From Bacteroidales bacterium (lineage in GTDB: Bacteria > Bacteroidota > Bacteroidia > Bacteroidales > F082): a DNA stretch of 64,000 nucleotides. The stretch lies in assembly GCA_024710405.1 (NCBI GenBank), contig JANJUV010000017.1, positions 62,001-126,000 of the forward strand. The letters are read 5' to 3'. The notes under the pieces were generated by a model that searched no databases, was not told the origin of the DNA, and saw nothing but the letters and a program-made list of their open reading frames with translations. Positions 52,501 through 59,829 of the stretch are shown piece after piece. Both the position numbers and the translations under genes were made by a program. Numbering within the stretch: the stretch's first letter is position 1; each line of letters starts with the position of its first letter.

Positions 52501-53080
52501 TTCAACACAGGATGTGATCACAGTGGTTGTTTCAGCCGATGCCAACATGTCAGCTGCTTCACGACTACATTGGGGCGTGAACCAATGGACGAAACCAAAC
52601 GAAGTGTACTGGCCGTCGGGAAGCCAGCCATGGAGTGATGGTGTGGCCGTGCAAAGTCCGTTTACACAACACGACAACGCATGGACCATACAACTCGGGC
52701 CATTCAATAACAGCCAGCAAGCTGTCAGCAAACTCGATTTCGTGATTCATTACGGAGGCGAAAACTGGAACAATAATGGCGGACTTGACTGGCACATTGA
52801 CATCGTGGATTATTCATCTGTCAATGAACAGTTTAACGTACAGGATATTTCAATTATACCCAACCCTGTGCAGACGCATGCACGCATCATGATTCCGGGC
52901 ATAGCGGGTGAGAAATACATGCTCAAATTGTTCGACATGCAAGGCAGGGTTCGCGCCCGGGCAGCTGTCACCGCAGGTGAGGAAATGATTTTACAACGCA
53001 ACGGACTTGCTCCCGGATTGTACATTCTTGAGGCAGTGAACGAAGAAAAGAGATTGATCAGCCGTATTTTAATGAATTAA
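49580..53080 (+). CDS. secreted GH57-like glycoside hydrolase with carbohydrate-binding repeats and T9SS domain
   Basis: Exported protein of 1166 residues. After a signal peptide (1-20) a GH57 catalytic domain (about 28-400) shows AFLWHMHQPIYY, the nucleophile Glu185 in IFPPETAFSP and an Asp in VLHHDGDNYGGG. The C-terminal half is duplicated: two CBM-like modules (LLHWGVNNWDRP and RLHWGVNQWTKP, each with GPFNN and a W.I.I.D end) and two modules sharing GNPYSFSTNDFYYQSP/NETFQFAASHFAFSSP and LPDKGSL/LPAKGQL. A T9SS type A domain closes it (ISIIPNPVQ). Probably acts on alpha-glucans such as starch outside the cell. Confidence 0.9.
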   Translation: MKRIFTLLLCLTLLPVLLHAGNDTVRSPKIYIAFLWHMHQPIYYPYQNIVQTEQSGVFSFSLFNVHLSRTGPYTDWPRNAVQKGINANMPHFGAQVSFSGSLIENLNNLQQAGVGFNNWKSHWNYIKNQQTSLGNPRMDMVGFGYHHPLMGLIDYVDIRRQIQDHKKIFSEQFTGTYSKGIFPPETAFSPRVIPALVDEGFEWVIIDNLHFDRTALNAPVSDGSGVLRPNKADVRNPDPQDWKQLNGLWAPTPVSIRWGHQPRYVSYTDPSTGVTKKIIGIPASRYLGEEDGRGGFGALNYEHVMSQFEEYNTDPLRPILIVLHHDGDNYGGGSEAYYNSNFQNFVNWIQGQSNRFECTTIQDYLERFPVPQNDVIHVQDGSWLGAAGGDPQFRKWNGEPGSYPGASGPYSPDRNSWGIMTAAKNIVETAQQVNPNATGTQQGWKFYLNGQASDYWYWDGTEIWDSNPVRAANQAVNNALPVAQGGTDLTAPSIYLPQRYPYNPGAIEWDGAGVMPSDFTVWTYAFDLNGIGSVSLKYRISNSETVQFDNMIYAGGAGTGPWQNLPMTGVSITSVTDPMPLHKAKEYSAQVNGYQNVLIDYYVEAVDTKGNLARSPIQHVWVGDGSGGSSGNVSWSPQQPNLNEIITITAKHATSQTLLHWGVNNWDRPIAAYRPAGTTEHEGSNAVQTPPTGQNEEGHYFWNLGPFNNVQQQADQIAFVLKLNDTQWDNNNGNDWFIAIDNDPDPNPVGANGSVSMLMGNPYSFSTNDFYYQSPIGSGFAGIRAESLPDKGSLTYNGTAVTTGQDCPNPALLMFTPAAGQQGDPYTSFTFKVKDQQQQYSTQTYTMLLRVLSGNPVGQNSTVSMLVNETFQFAASHFAFSSPAGNTFSGIRIEALPAKGQLLKNGTVVQAGELINNPGQMTFIPATGETGNPYTTFSYRLVDSQGLESITAYQLSIVVAGNFPPGISWYPQTPSTQDVITVVVSADANMSAASRLHWGVNQWTKPNEVYWPSGSQPWSDGVAVQSPFTQHDNAWTIQLGPFNNSQQAVSKLDFVIHYGGENWNNNGGLDWHIDIVDYSSVNEQFNVQDISIIPNPVQTHARIMIPGIAGEKYMLKLFDMQGRVRARAAVTAGEEMILQRNGLAPGLYILEAVNEEKRLISRILMN

Positions 53081-53922
53081 TTTCCCATTCGTTCAAGCAA
53101 GGTATAGTCTTCCGGATCCAACTTAACCGACAGGGCTTCAATATTCTCCCGGATGTGTTGTTCGCTGCTCATCTTTGGGATCGCCATCATCAATGGTTTG
53201 CTGCACAACCAGTTGAGTGCCAACTGAAAACTGCTTAACCCATACTTTTCGCCCACAGCTGCAAGCGTTGCCTGTCCGGCCAGCGTAGCATCTCCTTTCA
53301 TCACAGGCCTCCAGGCCGTAATGCTGATTCCATGTTCATGGCAAAACGGAATGATTTCCCGCTCCATTCCTGTGTTGTAACTGCCTTTGTTGCGCGTGAA
53401 CACATTGTACTCAATCTGGTTGGTAAGAATTGGTCTGTCTGTGAGTTGCATGACTTCACGGATCAGGGAAACGGGAAAATTACTCAGTCCGAAATAGAGG
53501 ATAGTTTTTTCGTCGAGAAGCCGGTTAAAGGCCTTCATGGTTTCGCTGAGCGGTACAGCAGGATTGGGCCAGTGGATCAGCAGAAGATCTATGTAGTCAG
53601 TGCTGAGGTTTTGGAGGCTTTGTGCAACCGAGCGAAGCACCTCATCATATCTGAGTTTGTCGCCCGAAACTTTTGTGGTGATCAGCAGCCGGGAGCGATC
53701 GTATGGGCGAATGGCCTTTCCGACAAGTTCTTCGGAGTGGCCGCCTCCGTAGATGGCGGCAGTGTCAATATGCCGGATGCCCGATTCAAGGGCAAAAGTG
53801 ATGGCTTTCAGCCACAAATTGTCTCTGCTGTAGTCGGGCTTGCTGCGACCGCCCATTTCCCAGGTACCGAGCCCGAGTTTTGGGAATTTGGCTGTGTTAT
53901 GGATGGTAATATCTGGTATCAT
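53077..53922 (-). CDS. aldo/keto reductase
   Basis: NAD(P)H-dependent carbonyl reductase of 281 residues. The catalytic tetrad is visible in HIDTAAIYGGG (Asp, Tyr), LLITTKVSG (Lys) and DLLLIHWPNP (His), with GLSNFPVS afterwards. Its start overlaps the aldolase stop by 4 nt, so it closes an operon with mtnA and the aldolase. It could reduce the aldehyde released by that aldolase. Its stop shares the bases TTAA with the stop of the convergent GH57 gene. Confidence 0.9.
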   Translation of the reverse strand: MIPDITIHNTAKFPKLGLGTWEMGGRSKPDYSRDNLWLKAITFALESGIRHIDTAAIYGGGHSEELVGKAIRPYDRSRLLITTKVSGDKLRYDEVLRSVAQSLQNLSTDYIDLLLIHWPNPAVPLSETMKAFNRLLDEKTILYFGLSNFPVSLIREVMQLTDRPILTNQIEYNVFTRNKGSYNTGMEREIIPFCHEHGISITAWRPVMKGDATLAGQATLAAVGEKYGLSSFQLALNWLCSKPLMMAIPKMSSEQHIRENIEALSVKLDPEDYTLLERMGN

Positions 53923-54548
53923 GGATTCATCAATTTGTCAATTGCCCTGAGTTGTTCCGGATCAAGGCGTTTGCCTCCGCCGAGCATGGTGGCTATGAGG
54001 TTGATGCGGGCACAGCTTTCAAGCACTTCGAGCCTGTCGAAGGCTTCAAGCAGATTTTTACCAGTGGTTAACACCCCATGGTTGGCCATGAGCACGGCAT
54101 GGGCATTCCGACAAGCTTCGGCAACCGTTTGGGCCAGGTCTTCGGTGCCCATCAGTTGGTATGGCGCCAGCACAGGTTGTTGCAGCAAAGCCCTTGCTTC
54201 GCCCACCAGGCTGCAATCCACCGGCTTGTGCGCTGCTGCAAATCCGGTGGCAACCACAGGGTGTGCATGCACTATGGCTGATACATCAGGCCGCACAGCA
54301 TACACAGCAAGGTGCATCCCGGTTTCCATGCTTGGTTTACCCGCTCCTTTTGCGGATAAATCTTCTATACTGATGGCCAGAATGTCTGATGCCCTCATCC
54401 TTCCTTTGTCGGTCTGGGAGGGGGTAATGAACACCAGTCCGCCCGACCGTACACTGATGTTTCCGCCCGAGGTGGTGGTGAGTCCGCGTTTGTACAAACG
54501 CCTCATGAAATAAGCGATTTCTTTACTGATGGTTGAAGCCTGCGACAT
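53919..54548 (-). CDS. class II aldolase/adducin family protein
   Basis: Zinc-dependent protein of 209 residues. TTTSGGNISVR, Glu75 in KPSMETGMHL, His94 and His96 in VHAHPVV and the third histidine in LMANHGVLTTG match L-fuculose-phosphate aldolase and methylthioribulose-1-phosphate dehydratase (MtnB). One base separates it from mtnA. No enolase-phosphatase or acireductone dioxygenase gene is in the operon, so an aldolase splitting a 5-substituted ribulose 1-phosphate to dihydroxyacetone phosphate and an aldehyde (DHAP shunt) is more likely than the full methionine salvage route. Confidence 0.85.
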   Translation of the reverse strand: MSQASTISKEIAYFMRRLYKRGLTTTSGGNISVRSGGLVFITPSQTDKGRMRASDILAISIEDLSAKGAGKPSMETGMHLAVYAVRPDVSAIVHAHPVVATGFAAAHKPVDCSLVGEARALLQQPVLAPYQLMGTEDLAQTVAEACRNAHAVLMANHGVLTTGKNLLEAFDRLEVLESCARINLIATMLGGGKRLDPEQLRAIDKLMNP

Positions 54549-54549
54549 A

Positions 54550-55602
54550 TCAGTTTTGTTTTAGAACAGCAGCAATAGATTTTTTATCGGCTCCGATAAT
54601 TCCTTTTTCGGTAATGATTCCTGTTATCAGCCCGGCAGGAGTAATATCAAAAGCCGGATTAATGGCATCGCTGCCCGGTGAACTAACACGAACTTTGATC
54701 TGGTTTCCGTTGCTGTCGATTCCGTTTTGAAAAAACACTTCATCCTTGCTTCGTTCTTCGATGGGAATCTGTTTTCCTGATGTGCATGCGGCATCGAAGG
54801 TGGAAAGTGGTGCGGCCACATAAAAAGGCAGGCCAAAATGATTGGCCAGAATGGCACGGTCGAGCGTTCCGATCTTATTGGCGGTATCTCCGTTGGCAGC
54901 AATCCTGTCGGCTCCTACAATAACCAGATCGATTTTCTTTTGTGCCATCAGACTGGCCACAGCATTGTCGGGAACAATTAAATGGGGCACGCCTTCGTTG
55001 TGCAACTCCCATGCAGTAAGTCTGGCACCCTGGCCGCGCGGACGGGTTTCGCCTACATAAACAAACACTTGTTTCCCTGCATGATGGGCGGTATAAACAG
55101 GCGACAGGGCCGTTCCGTAATCAACAAATGCCAGCCACCCGGCATTGCAATGCGTGAGTATGTTAGCTCCTTTTTTAATCAAACTGTTGCCAAACTGTCC
55201 GATGTTACGGGTATCTTCAGTGTCGCGGAGGGCCAGACGCTGTGCTTCTGTACGGGCATTCACGGCTGATAACTTCCCGGCTTCGTACACCTTTTCGACC
55301 GCATAAAACAGGTTGCGTGCTGTCGGGCGTGTGGCTTCAATATCATGGCGTCCTTCAAGGATCAGGGATGGGTTTTCAGCTTCCTGCGCTTCGAGATACA
55401 CTTGTGCCATGGCAAAACCGGCAGCAGCACCAATGGCACCCGCCCCGCGTACCGTCATATCCGTGATGGCCATACAGGTGTCCCAGTGTGTTTTACATTC
55501 ATGAATGACAAAATCAAATGGCAACAGATTCTGGTTGATCATCATCACCGAATTTCCCTCCATCCAAACCGTTTGATAGGATTTGTCGTTGACCAGCATC
55601 AA
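54550..55602 (-). CDS. mtnA: S-methyl-5-thioribose-1-phosphate isomerase
   Basis: Isomerase of 350 residues that opens methylthioribose (or 5-deoxyribose) 1-phosphate to the ribulose form. TVRGAGAIGAAAG, ILTHCNAGWLA with the catalytic Cys, and IVGADRIAANGDTANKIGT with the catalytic Asp are diagnostic and separate it from eIF2B subunits. Sits second in a four-gene run: amidohydrolase, mtnA, aldolase, aldo/keto reductase. Confidence 0.95.
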   Translation of the reverse strand: MMLVNDKSYQTVWMEGNSVMMINQNLLPFDFVIHECKTHWDTCMAITDMTVRGAGAIGAAAGFAMAQVYLEAQEAENPSLILEGRHDIEATRPTARNLFYAVEKVYEAGKLSAVNARTEAQRLALRDTEDTRNIGQFGNSLIKKGANILTHCNAGWLAFVDYGTALSPVYTAHHAGKQVFVYVGETRPRGQGARLTAWELHNEGVPHLIVPDNAVASLMAQKKIDLVIVGADRIAANGDTANKIGTLDRAILANHFGLPFYVAAPLSTFDAACTSGKQIPIEERSKDEVFFQNGIDSNGNQIKVRVSSPGSDAINPAFDITPAGLITGIITEKGIIGADKKSIAAVLKQN

Positions 55603-55609
55603 ATGAGTA

Positions 55610-56824
55610 TTAAATTATGGAATTAACTGTATTTAAACCCGTTGACAATCTTTTATACGCCATCCAGGCCATCAATCCGCTGCCCTGCTCCAGCATACTT
55701 TCGTCGATGTCAAATTCAGGCGTGTGCAGGTTGGCGGTGATGCCTTTCGCGGAATTTGCTGTACCAATGCGATAAAAACAAGCTGGGACATATTGGGTGT
55801 ACCAGGCAAAATCTTCGGCTGTCATACGGCTTTCAAGTGTCACCACCTGATCTTCGCCAAGATACTCCTTTGCTGCTTTCATAGCAGCAAGGGTGTTTTG
55901 TTCGTCGTTCACCAGCACGGGATAGCCGTCAGTGATGTCAACCTCGGCCTGAGCACCTGCAGCCTGGGCTGTGTGCATGGCAATACTTCTGATAAGGTCT
56001 ATGGCTGTTGCCCGCCACTGTTCGTCGAAGGTGCGGAAAGTACCCCTGATAAACACTTCATCGGGAATCACATTGTGGGCACCATTGCCTATGATGGCTC
56101 CAAACGAAAGCACGGTGGGCACCAAAGGTGGTGCATGACGTGAACTGATTTGCTGCAGTGCGACAACCACATGTGAAGCAGCAAGTATTGTATCTGTAAG
56201 CAAATGGGGCATGGCTGCATGCCCGCCCTTACCATAAATTCTGATGTTGATCTCATCCGAAGACGCCATAAAAGACCCCGGACGAAATCCCACCTTGCCG
56301 GCTTCGAGTGTAGGCAACACATGTTGCCCGATCATGGTTTCCACCTCCGGATTTTTCAGTACTCCGGCCTCAATCATACCGATGGCGCCACCGGGCAGCT
56401 TTTCCTCAGCGGGCTGAAAAACCAGCTTAACACTTCCTTCGAAGTGGGCACGAAGCTCATTCAGGATGCGGGCAGCTGTGAGCAACATGGCTGTGTGTGC
56501 ATCGTGTCCGCAGGCATGCATCACCCCGGGATTCAGGGAAACGTATTCATGCCTGGCATGCTCGGTGATGGGTAAGGCATCCATGTCGGCACGTAGGGCG
56601 ATGCATCCCGACTTTGGATTTTGTCCGGAAATCAACCCAATAATCCCGTTGCCGGCAATACCGGTTTGGTGCGGAATGCCCCATTGCGACAGTTTCTCAC
56701 TAATAAAAGCAGCCGTATTCTTCTCCTGAAAACTGAGCTCGGGGTGTTGGTGCAGATGTCTTCTGAAATGCACTGTTTCCGGGTAATACCTGGCAGCAAG
56801 TTCTCTGAATTTCGATGGCAACAT
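55610..56824 (-). CDS. M20-family amidohydrolase (N-acyl amino acid hydrolase-like)
   Basis: Metal-dependent amidase of 404 residues related to hippurate and IAA-amino acid hydrolases. MHACGHDAHTAMLL carries the metal ligands Cys and His, and FQPAEEKLPGGA the catalytic and bridging Glu residues; a dimerisation insert follows. No signal peptide. It lies 7 nt upstream of mtnA, so it is cotranscribed, though its link to methylthioribose metabolism is unclear. Confidence 0.92.
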   Translation of the reverse strand: MLPSKFRELAARYYPETVHFRRHLHQHPELSFQEKNTAAFISEKLSQWGIPHQTGIAGNGIIGLISGQNPKSGCIALRADMDALPITEHARHEYVSLNPGVMHACGHDAHTAMLLTAARILNELRAHFEGSVKLVFQPAEEKLPGGAIGMIEAGVLKNPEVETMIGQHVLPTLEAGKVGFRPGSFMASSDEINIRIYGKGGHAAMPHLLTDTILAASHVVVALQQISSRHAPPLVPTVLSFGAIIGNGAHNVIPDEVFIRGTFRTFDEQWRATAIDLIRSIAMHTAQAAGAQAEVDITDGYPVLVNDEQNTLAAMKAAKEYLGEDQVVTLESRMTAEDFAWYTQYVPACFYRIGTANSAKGITANLHTPEFDIDESMLEQGSGLMAWMAYKRLSTGLNTVNSII

Positions 56825-56841
56825 ATACGCAGTTGTTTGAA

Positions 56842-56849
56842 CAAAAGTA
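56842..56849 (-). promoter_or_regulatory. TAnnTTTG-type -7 element for the amidohydrolase-mtnA operon
   Basis: The minus strand reads TACTTTTG 17 nt before the ATG at 56824. Confidence 0.5.
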
Positions 56850-57132
56850 AAGATATTTGAAGTAGCTCATAAAAATGAATGAACGGGCAGGAGAATACAA
56901 CAGATTGACTTACCCCTGAACCGGGCTTTTTCGAAAATGTAAACTTGCTGTCTTTGTTAAGTTCTTATCAATCTACAAAAATGTGTTAATCCTGTCTGGT
57001 CATCCTGAAACAGCCTTAGATCAGCAGATAACCAGCGCAATCGATATAAATATGACATTCCCGACTCATTAGAATGATTATAAATTAGCAAGTCTTTTGT
57101 TTTTTTATTCACAAAAAGCCTTCCGGTTTTTG
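56850..57132. other. gene-free divergent region between amidohydrolase and maeB
   Basis: Part of a 338-nt gap. AT-rich, with the two divergent -7 elements at its ends (56842 and 57133). No repeat array, strong hairpin or gene was found. Confidence 0.5.
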
Positions 57133-57140
57133 TACTTTTG
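57133..57140 (+). promoter_or_regulatory. TAnnTTTG-type -7 element for maeB
   Basis: TACTTTTG lies 22 nt before the ATG at 57163. Confidence 0.5.
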
Positions 57141-57162
57141 AACATTATTAAAACACCAAGCC

Positions 57163-59451
57163 ATGGACAAACTCTTCAACAAAGACGCACTGAACTACCA
57201 CGCACTGGGAAGGCCCGGTAAACTGGAAGTGATTCCCTCGAAACCCCACGCCACGCAGCGCGACCTGTCGCTGGCCTACACTCCGGGGGTGGCCGATCCC
57301 TGCCTTGCCATCGACAAAAACCCCATTGATGTGTACAAATACACCATGAAAGGCAATCTGGTGGCAGTGATCTCGAACGGTACAGCAGTGCTGGGTCTGG
57401 GCGACATTGGCCCTGAAGCCGGAAAACCCGTAATGGAAGGAAAAGGCCTGTTGTTTAAGGTGTTTGCCGACATCGACGTGTTCGACATCGAAATCGATGA
57501 AAAAGACCCCGAAAAGCTCATACAGGTCATCAAGGCCATCGCACCTACTTTCGGTGGTATCAACCTAGAAGACATCAAAGCACCGGAATGCTTCGAGATC
57601 GAAGAAAGGCTGAAAAAAGAACTGCCCATCCCCGTCATGCACGACGACCAGCACGGAACGGCCATCATTACCTCTGCAGGACTACTCAATGCATTGGAAA
57701 TAAACGGCAAAAAGATTGAAAAACTCAAAATTGTTGTCAATGGTGCCGGAGCTGCCGCAATTTCATGTACCAAACTGTATATTAAATTGGGCGCCAAACC
57801 CGAAAACATCCTGATGTTCGACAGCAAGGGATTCCTGCACAAAAAACGCAGCGACCTCAACGAAACCAAGAAACAGTTTGCCCTCGACATGCCCGATATG
57901 AGTCTGGCCGAAGCCTTTAAAGGTGCAGATATGTTTTTGGGCTTATCTGTTGGCGGTGTAGTTAAAAAAGAAATGTTGCTCAGTATGGCATCAAACCCAA
58001 TTGTTTTTGCGCTGGCCAACCCCAACCCCGAAATTGCATACAATGACGCTATGGCCACGCGCGAAGACATCATCATGGCCACCGGGCGGTCTGATTTTCC
58101 GAACCAGATCAACAATGTGCTGGGATTTCCGTTCATCTTCCGCGGAGCGCTTGATGTGCGGGCCAGTGAGATCAACGATGAGATGAAGTTAGCCGCTTCG
58201 CGTGCGTTGGCTCAATTAGCCAAAGAACCTGTTCCCGAAGAAGTCAACGTGGCCTTCAACGTGAACAACCTGAAATTCGGCCGCGAATACATCATCCCCA
58301 AACCCACCGACCCGCGACTTATCGAGCGGGTAGCTCCGGCTGTGGCCAAAGCTGCCATGGAAACCGGTGTGGCCAAAAACCCCGTGAAAAACTGGGATGC
58401 TTATATCGAAGAACTCCGCAAACGGCTGAATATTGGCAATCCGTTGTTGCGCCAAATCAAGACCAGAGCCAAATATAACCCCAAAAGAGTGATTCTGGCC
58501 GATGCCGAAGACTACAAGATGCTGAAAGCAGCCGAGATCGTGCTGAACGAAAAACTTGCCGAACCTATTCTGCTGGGCAATGTGAACAAAATCAAATCGC
58601 TGATCAAAGAAAACGACCTCGAACTGCACGGGGTAGAAATCATTGATCCACGCTCACCCGAACAGAACGGCCGACGCAAGCAGTTTGCCGAAGCACTCTT
58701 CCACAGAAGAAACCGCAAAGGCATGACGTTTAACGCCGCCCGCAGCTACATGACCCACCGCAACTATTTTGCGCCCATGATGCTCGAAACAGGCATGGCC
58801 GACGCCATGATATCGGGTCTCACCCGTAACTACCCCGACACCATACGACCGGCACTTCAGGTGATCGGGCGCTGCGAAGGCAACAAGGTGGTTTCGGGCA
58901 TGTATATCATCATCACCAAAACAGGACCGGTTTTCTTTGCCGACTGCACCGTGAATAAAAACCCCACAGCCGAGGAACTTGTGGAGATCACCCTCCAAAC
59001 CTGCAGGGCTGTCCGCGAATTCAAGATCACACCAAGGGTAGCCTTACTATCCTACTCCAACTTTGGCTCCTCCGAAGGCGAAGGCCCCGACAAACAGCGC
59101 AAAGCCGTGGAATACCTCCACAAAAACCACCCCGAACTGATCGTTGACGGCGAAATACAGGTGAATGCCGCCCTGAATCCCGAACTGTTGTCTGACCTCT
59201 TCCCCTTCTCGAAACTGCTTGGAGGACCGGCCAACACCTTCATTTTCCCCAACCTCGAAGCCGGTAATATAGCCTATAAACTGATGCAGGACATGGCACA
59301 TTTTGAAGTCATCGGCCCGGTACTCAACGGATTGAATAAATCGGTGCATGTGCTGCAGATGGGAAGCGGAGTGACGGAAATCGTCAATATGATTACCATT
59401 GCCGTGCTGGGTGCACAATGCCAGCAGGAAAAAGATTACACCAAGGGATAG
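57163..59451 (+). CDS. maeB: NADP-dependent malic enzyme with phosphotransacetylase-like domain
   Basis: Oxaloacetate-decarboxylating malate dehydrogenase of 762 residues that turns malate into pyruvate, CO2 and NADPH. The N-terminal malic domain (about 15-420) has [39 protein letters not shown] and the NAD(P) site [11 protein letters not shown]. The C-terminal part (about 430-755) is the phosphotransacetylase-like domain of MaeB ([40 protein letters not shown]), which acts in regulation. Single-gene unit with its own promoter and terminator. Confidence 0.96.
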   Translation: MDKLFNKDALNYHALGRPGKLEVIPSKPHATQRDLSLAYTPGVADPCLAIDKNPIDVYKYTMKGNLVAVISNGTAVLGLGDIGPEAGKPVMEGKGLLFKVFADIDVFDIEIDEKDPEKLIQVIKAIAPTFGGINLEDIKAPECFEIEERLKKELPIPVMHDDQHGTAIITSAGLLNALEINGKKIEKLKIVVNGAGAAAISCTKLYIKLGAKPENILMFDSKGFLHKKRSDLNETKKQFALDMPDMSLAEAFKGADMFLGLSVGGVVKKEMLLSMASNPIVFALANPNPEIAYNDAMATREDIIMATGRSDFPNQINNVLGFPFIFRGALDVRASEINDEMKLAASRALAQLAKEPVPEEVNVAFNVNNLKFGREYIIPKPTDPRLIERVAPAVAKAAMETGVAKNPVKNWDAYIEELRKRLNIGNPLLRQIKTRAKYNPKRVILADAEDYKMLKAAEIVLNEKLAEPILLGNVNKIKSLIKENDLELHGVEIIDPRSPEQNGRRKQFAEALFHRRNRKGMTFNAARSYMTHRNYFAPMMLETGMADAMISGLTRNYPDTIRPALQVIGRCEGNKVVSGMYIIITKTGPVFFADCTVNKNPTAEELVEITLQTCRAVREFKITPRVALLSYSNFGSSEGEGPDKQRKAVEYLHKNHPELIVDGEIQVNAALNPELLSDLFPFSKLLGGPANTFIFPNLEAGNIAYKLMQDMAHFEVIGPVLNGLNKSVHVLQMGSGVTEIVNMITIAVLGAQCQQEKDYTKG

Positions 59452-59465
59452 GCCCCAAACCAAAT

Positions 59466-59527
59466 AAACCCCCTTTCGAGGGAACAAATAAACCTCCATG
59501 CACTCACCGTGTTGCGGGGGTTTTTTG
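59466..59527 (+). terminator. terminator after maeB
   Basis: AAACCCCC (59466-59473) pairs with GGGGGTTT (59516-59523), closing a 42-nt loop that itself contains a CCCT-TTCG-AGGG tetraloop hairpin; TTTTTTG follows. The long loop is unusual but the G/C stem plus T-run is terminator-like. Confidence 0.6.
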
Positions 59528-59530
59528 TTG

Positions 59531-59600
59531 CTGGTTCCGGGTTGCGGGTTGCGGGTTGCGAGTTTCGGGTTGCGAGTATCGGGTTGCGGGTTGCGGGTTG
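59531..59600 (+). repeat. 7-bp tandem array, left arm of ten units
   Basis: Ten heptamers in perfect register, mainly CGGGTTG with CGAGTTT and CGAGTAT variants. It follows the maeB terminator and is the inverted counterpart of the ten-unit array at 59755-59824. Three consecutive GGG runs occur twice, so G-rich structures are possible. Confidence 0.9.
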
Positions 59601-59754
59601 GACATAATTTACAGTTCAGTTTCACCATTTTGCCTGGAGTCGTTGTTGGGAAGCTGCCACCTGATGATTCAGTTAAAGCTGATTTCTAGCGGCTCTTTTC
59701 AGCGCTAGGGGTAAAAGGCTAAAAACCTGCTGTTAATTCAGTTTGAGCTCGTAA

Positions 59755-59824
59755 CCCGCAACCCGGAACAAGAAACAAGAATCCAGGAACAAGAAACCAG
59801 TAACCAGAAACCAGTAACCAGAAA
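59755..59824 (-). repeat. 7-bp tandem array, right arm of ten units
   Basis: Ten heptamers (CCCGCAA, CCCGGAA, CAAGAAA, CCAGTAA, CCAGAAA) in perfect register, reading CTGG/CGGG-type on the minus strand and ending 5 nt before the convergent T9SS gene's stop. The 154 bp between the two arms hold no gene. Confidence 0.9.
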
Positions 59825-59829
59825 CCCTC

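Noticed and set aside
53332-54513. Long plus-strand open frame of 393 codons
   Set aside because: It lies antisense to the aldo/keto reductase and aldolase genes, both of which have complete catalytic motifs; the frame has no recognisable domain.
57276-58175. Minus-strand open frame of 299 codons
   Set aside because: Antisense to the malic domain of maeB; serine-rich composition typical of a shadow frame.
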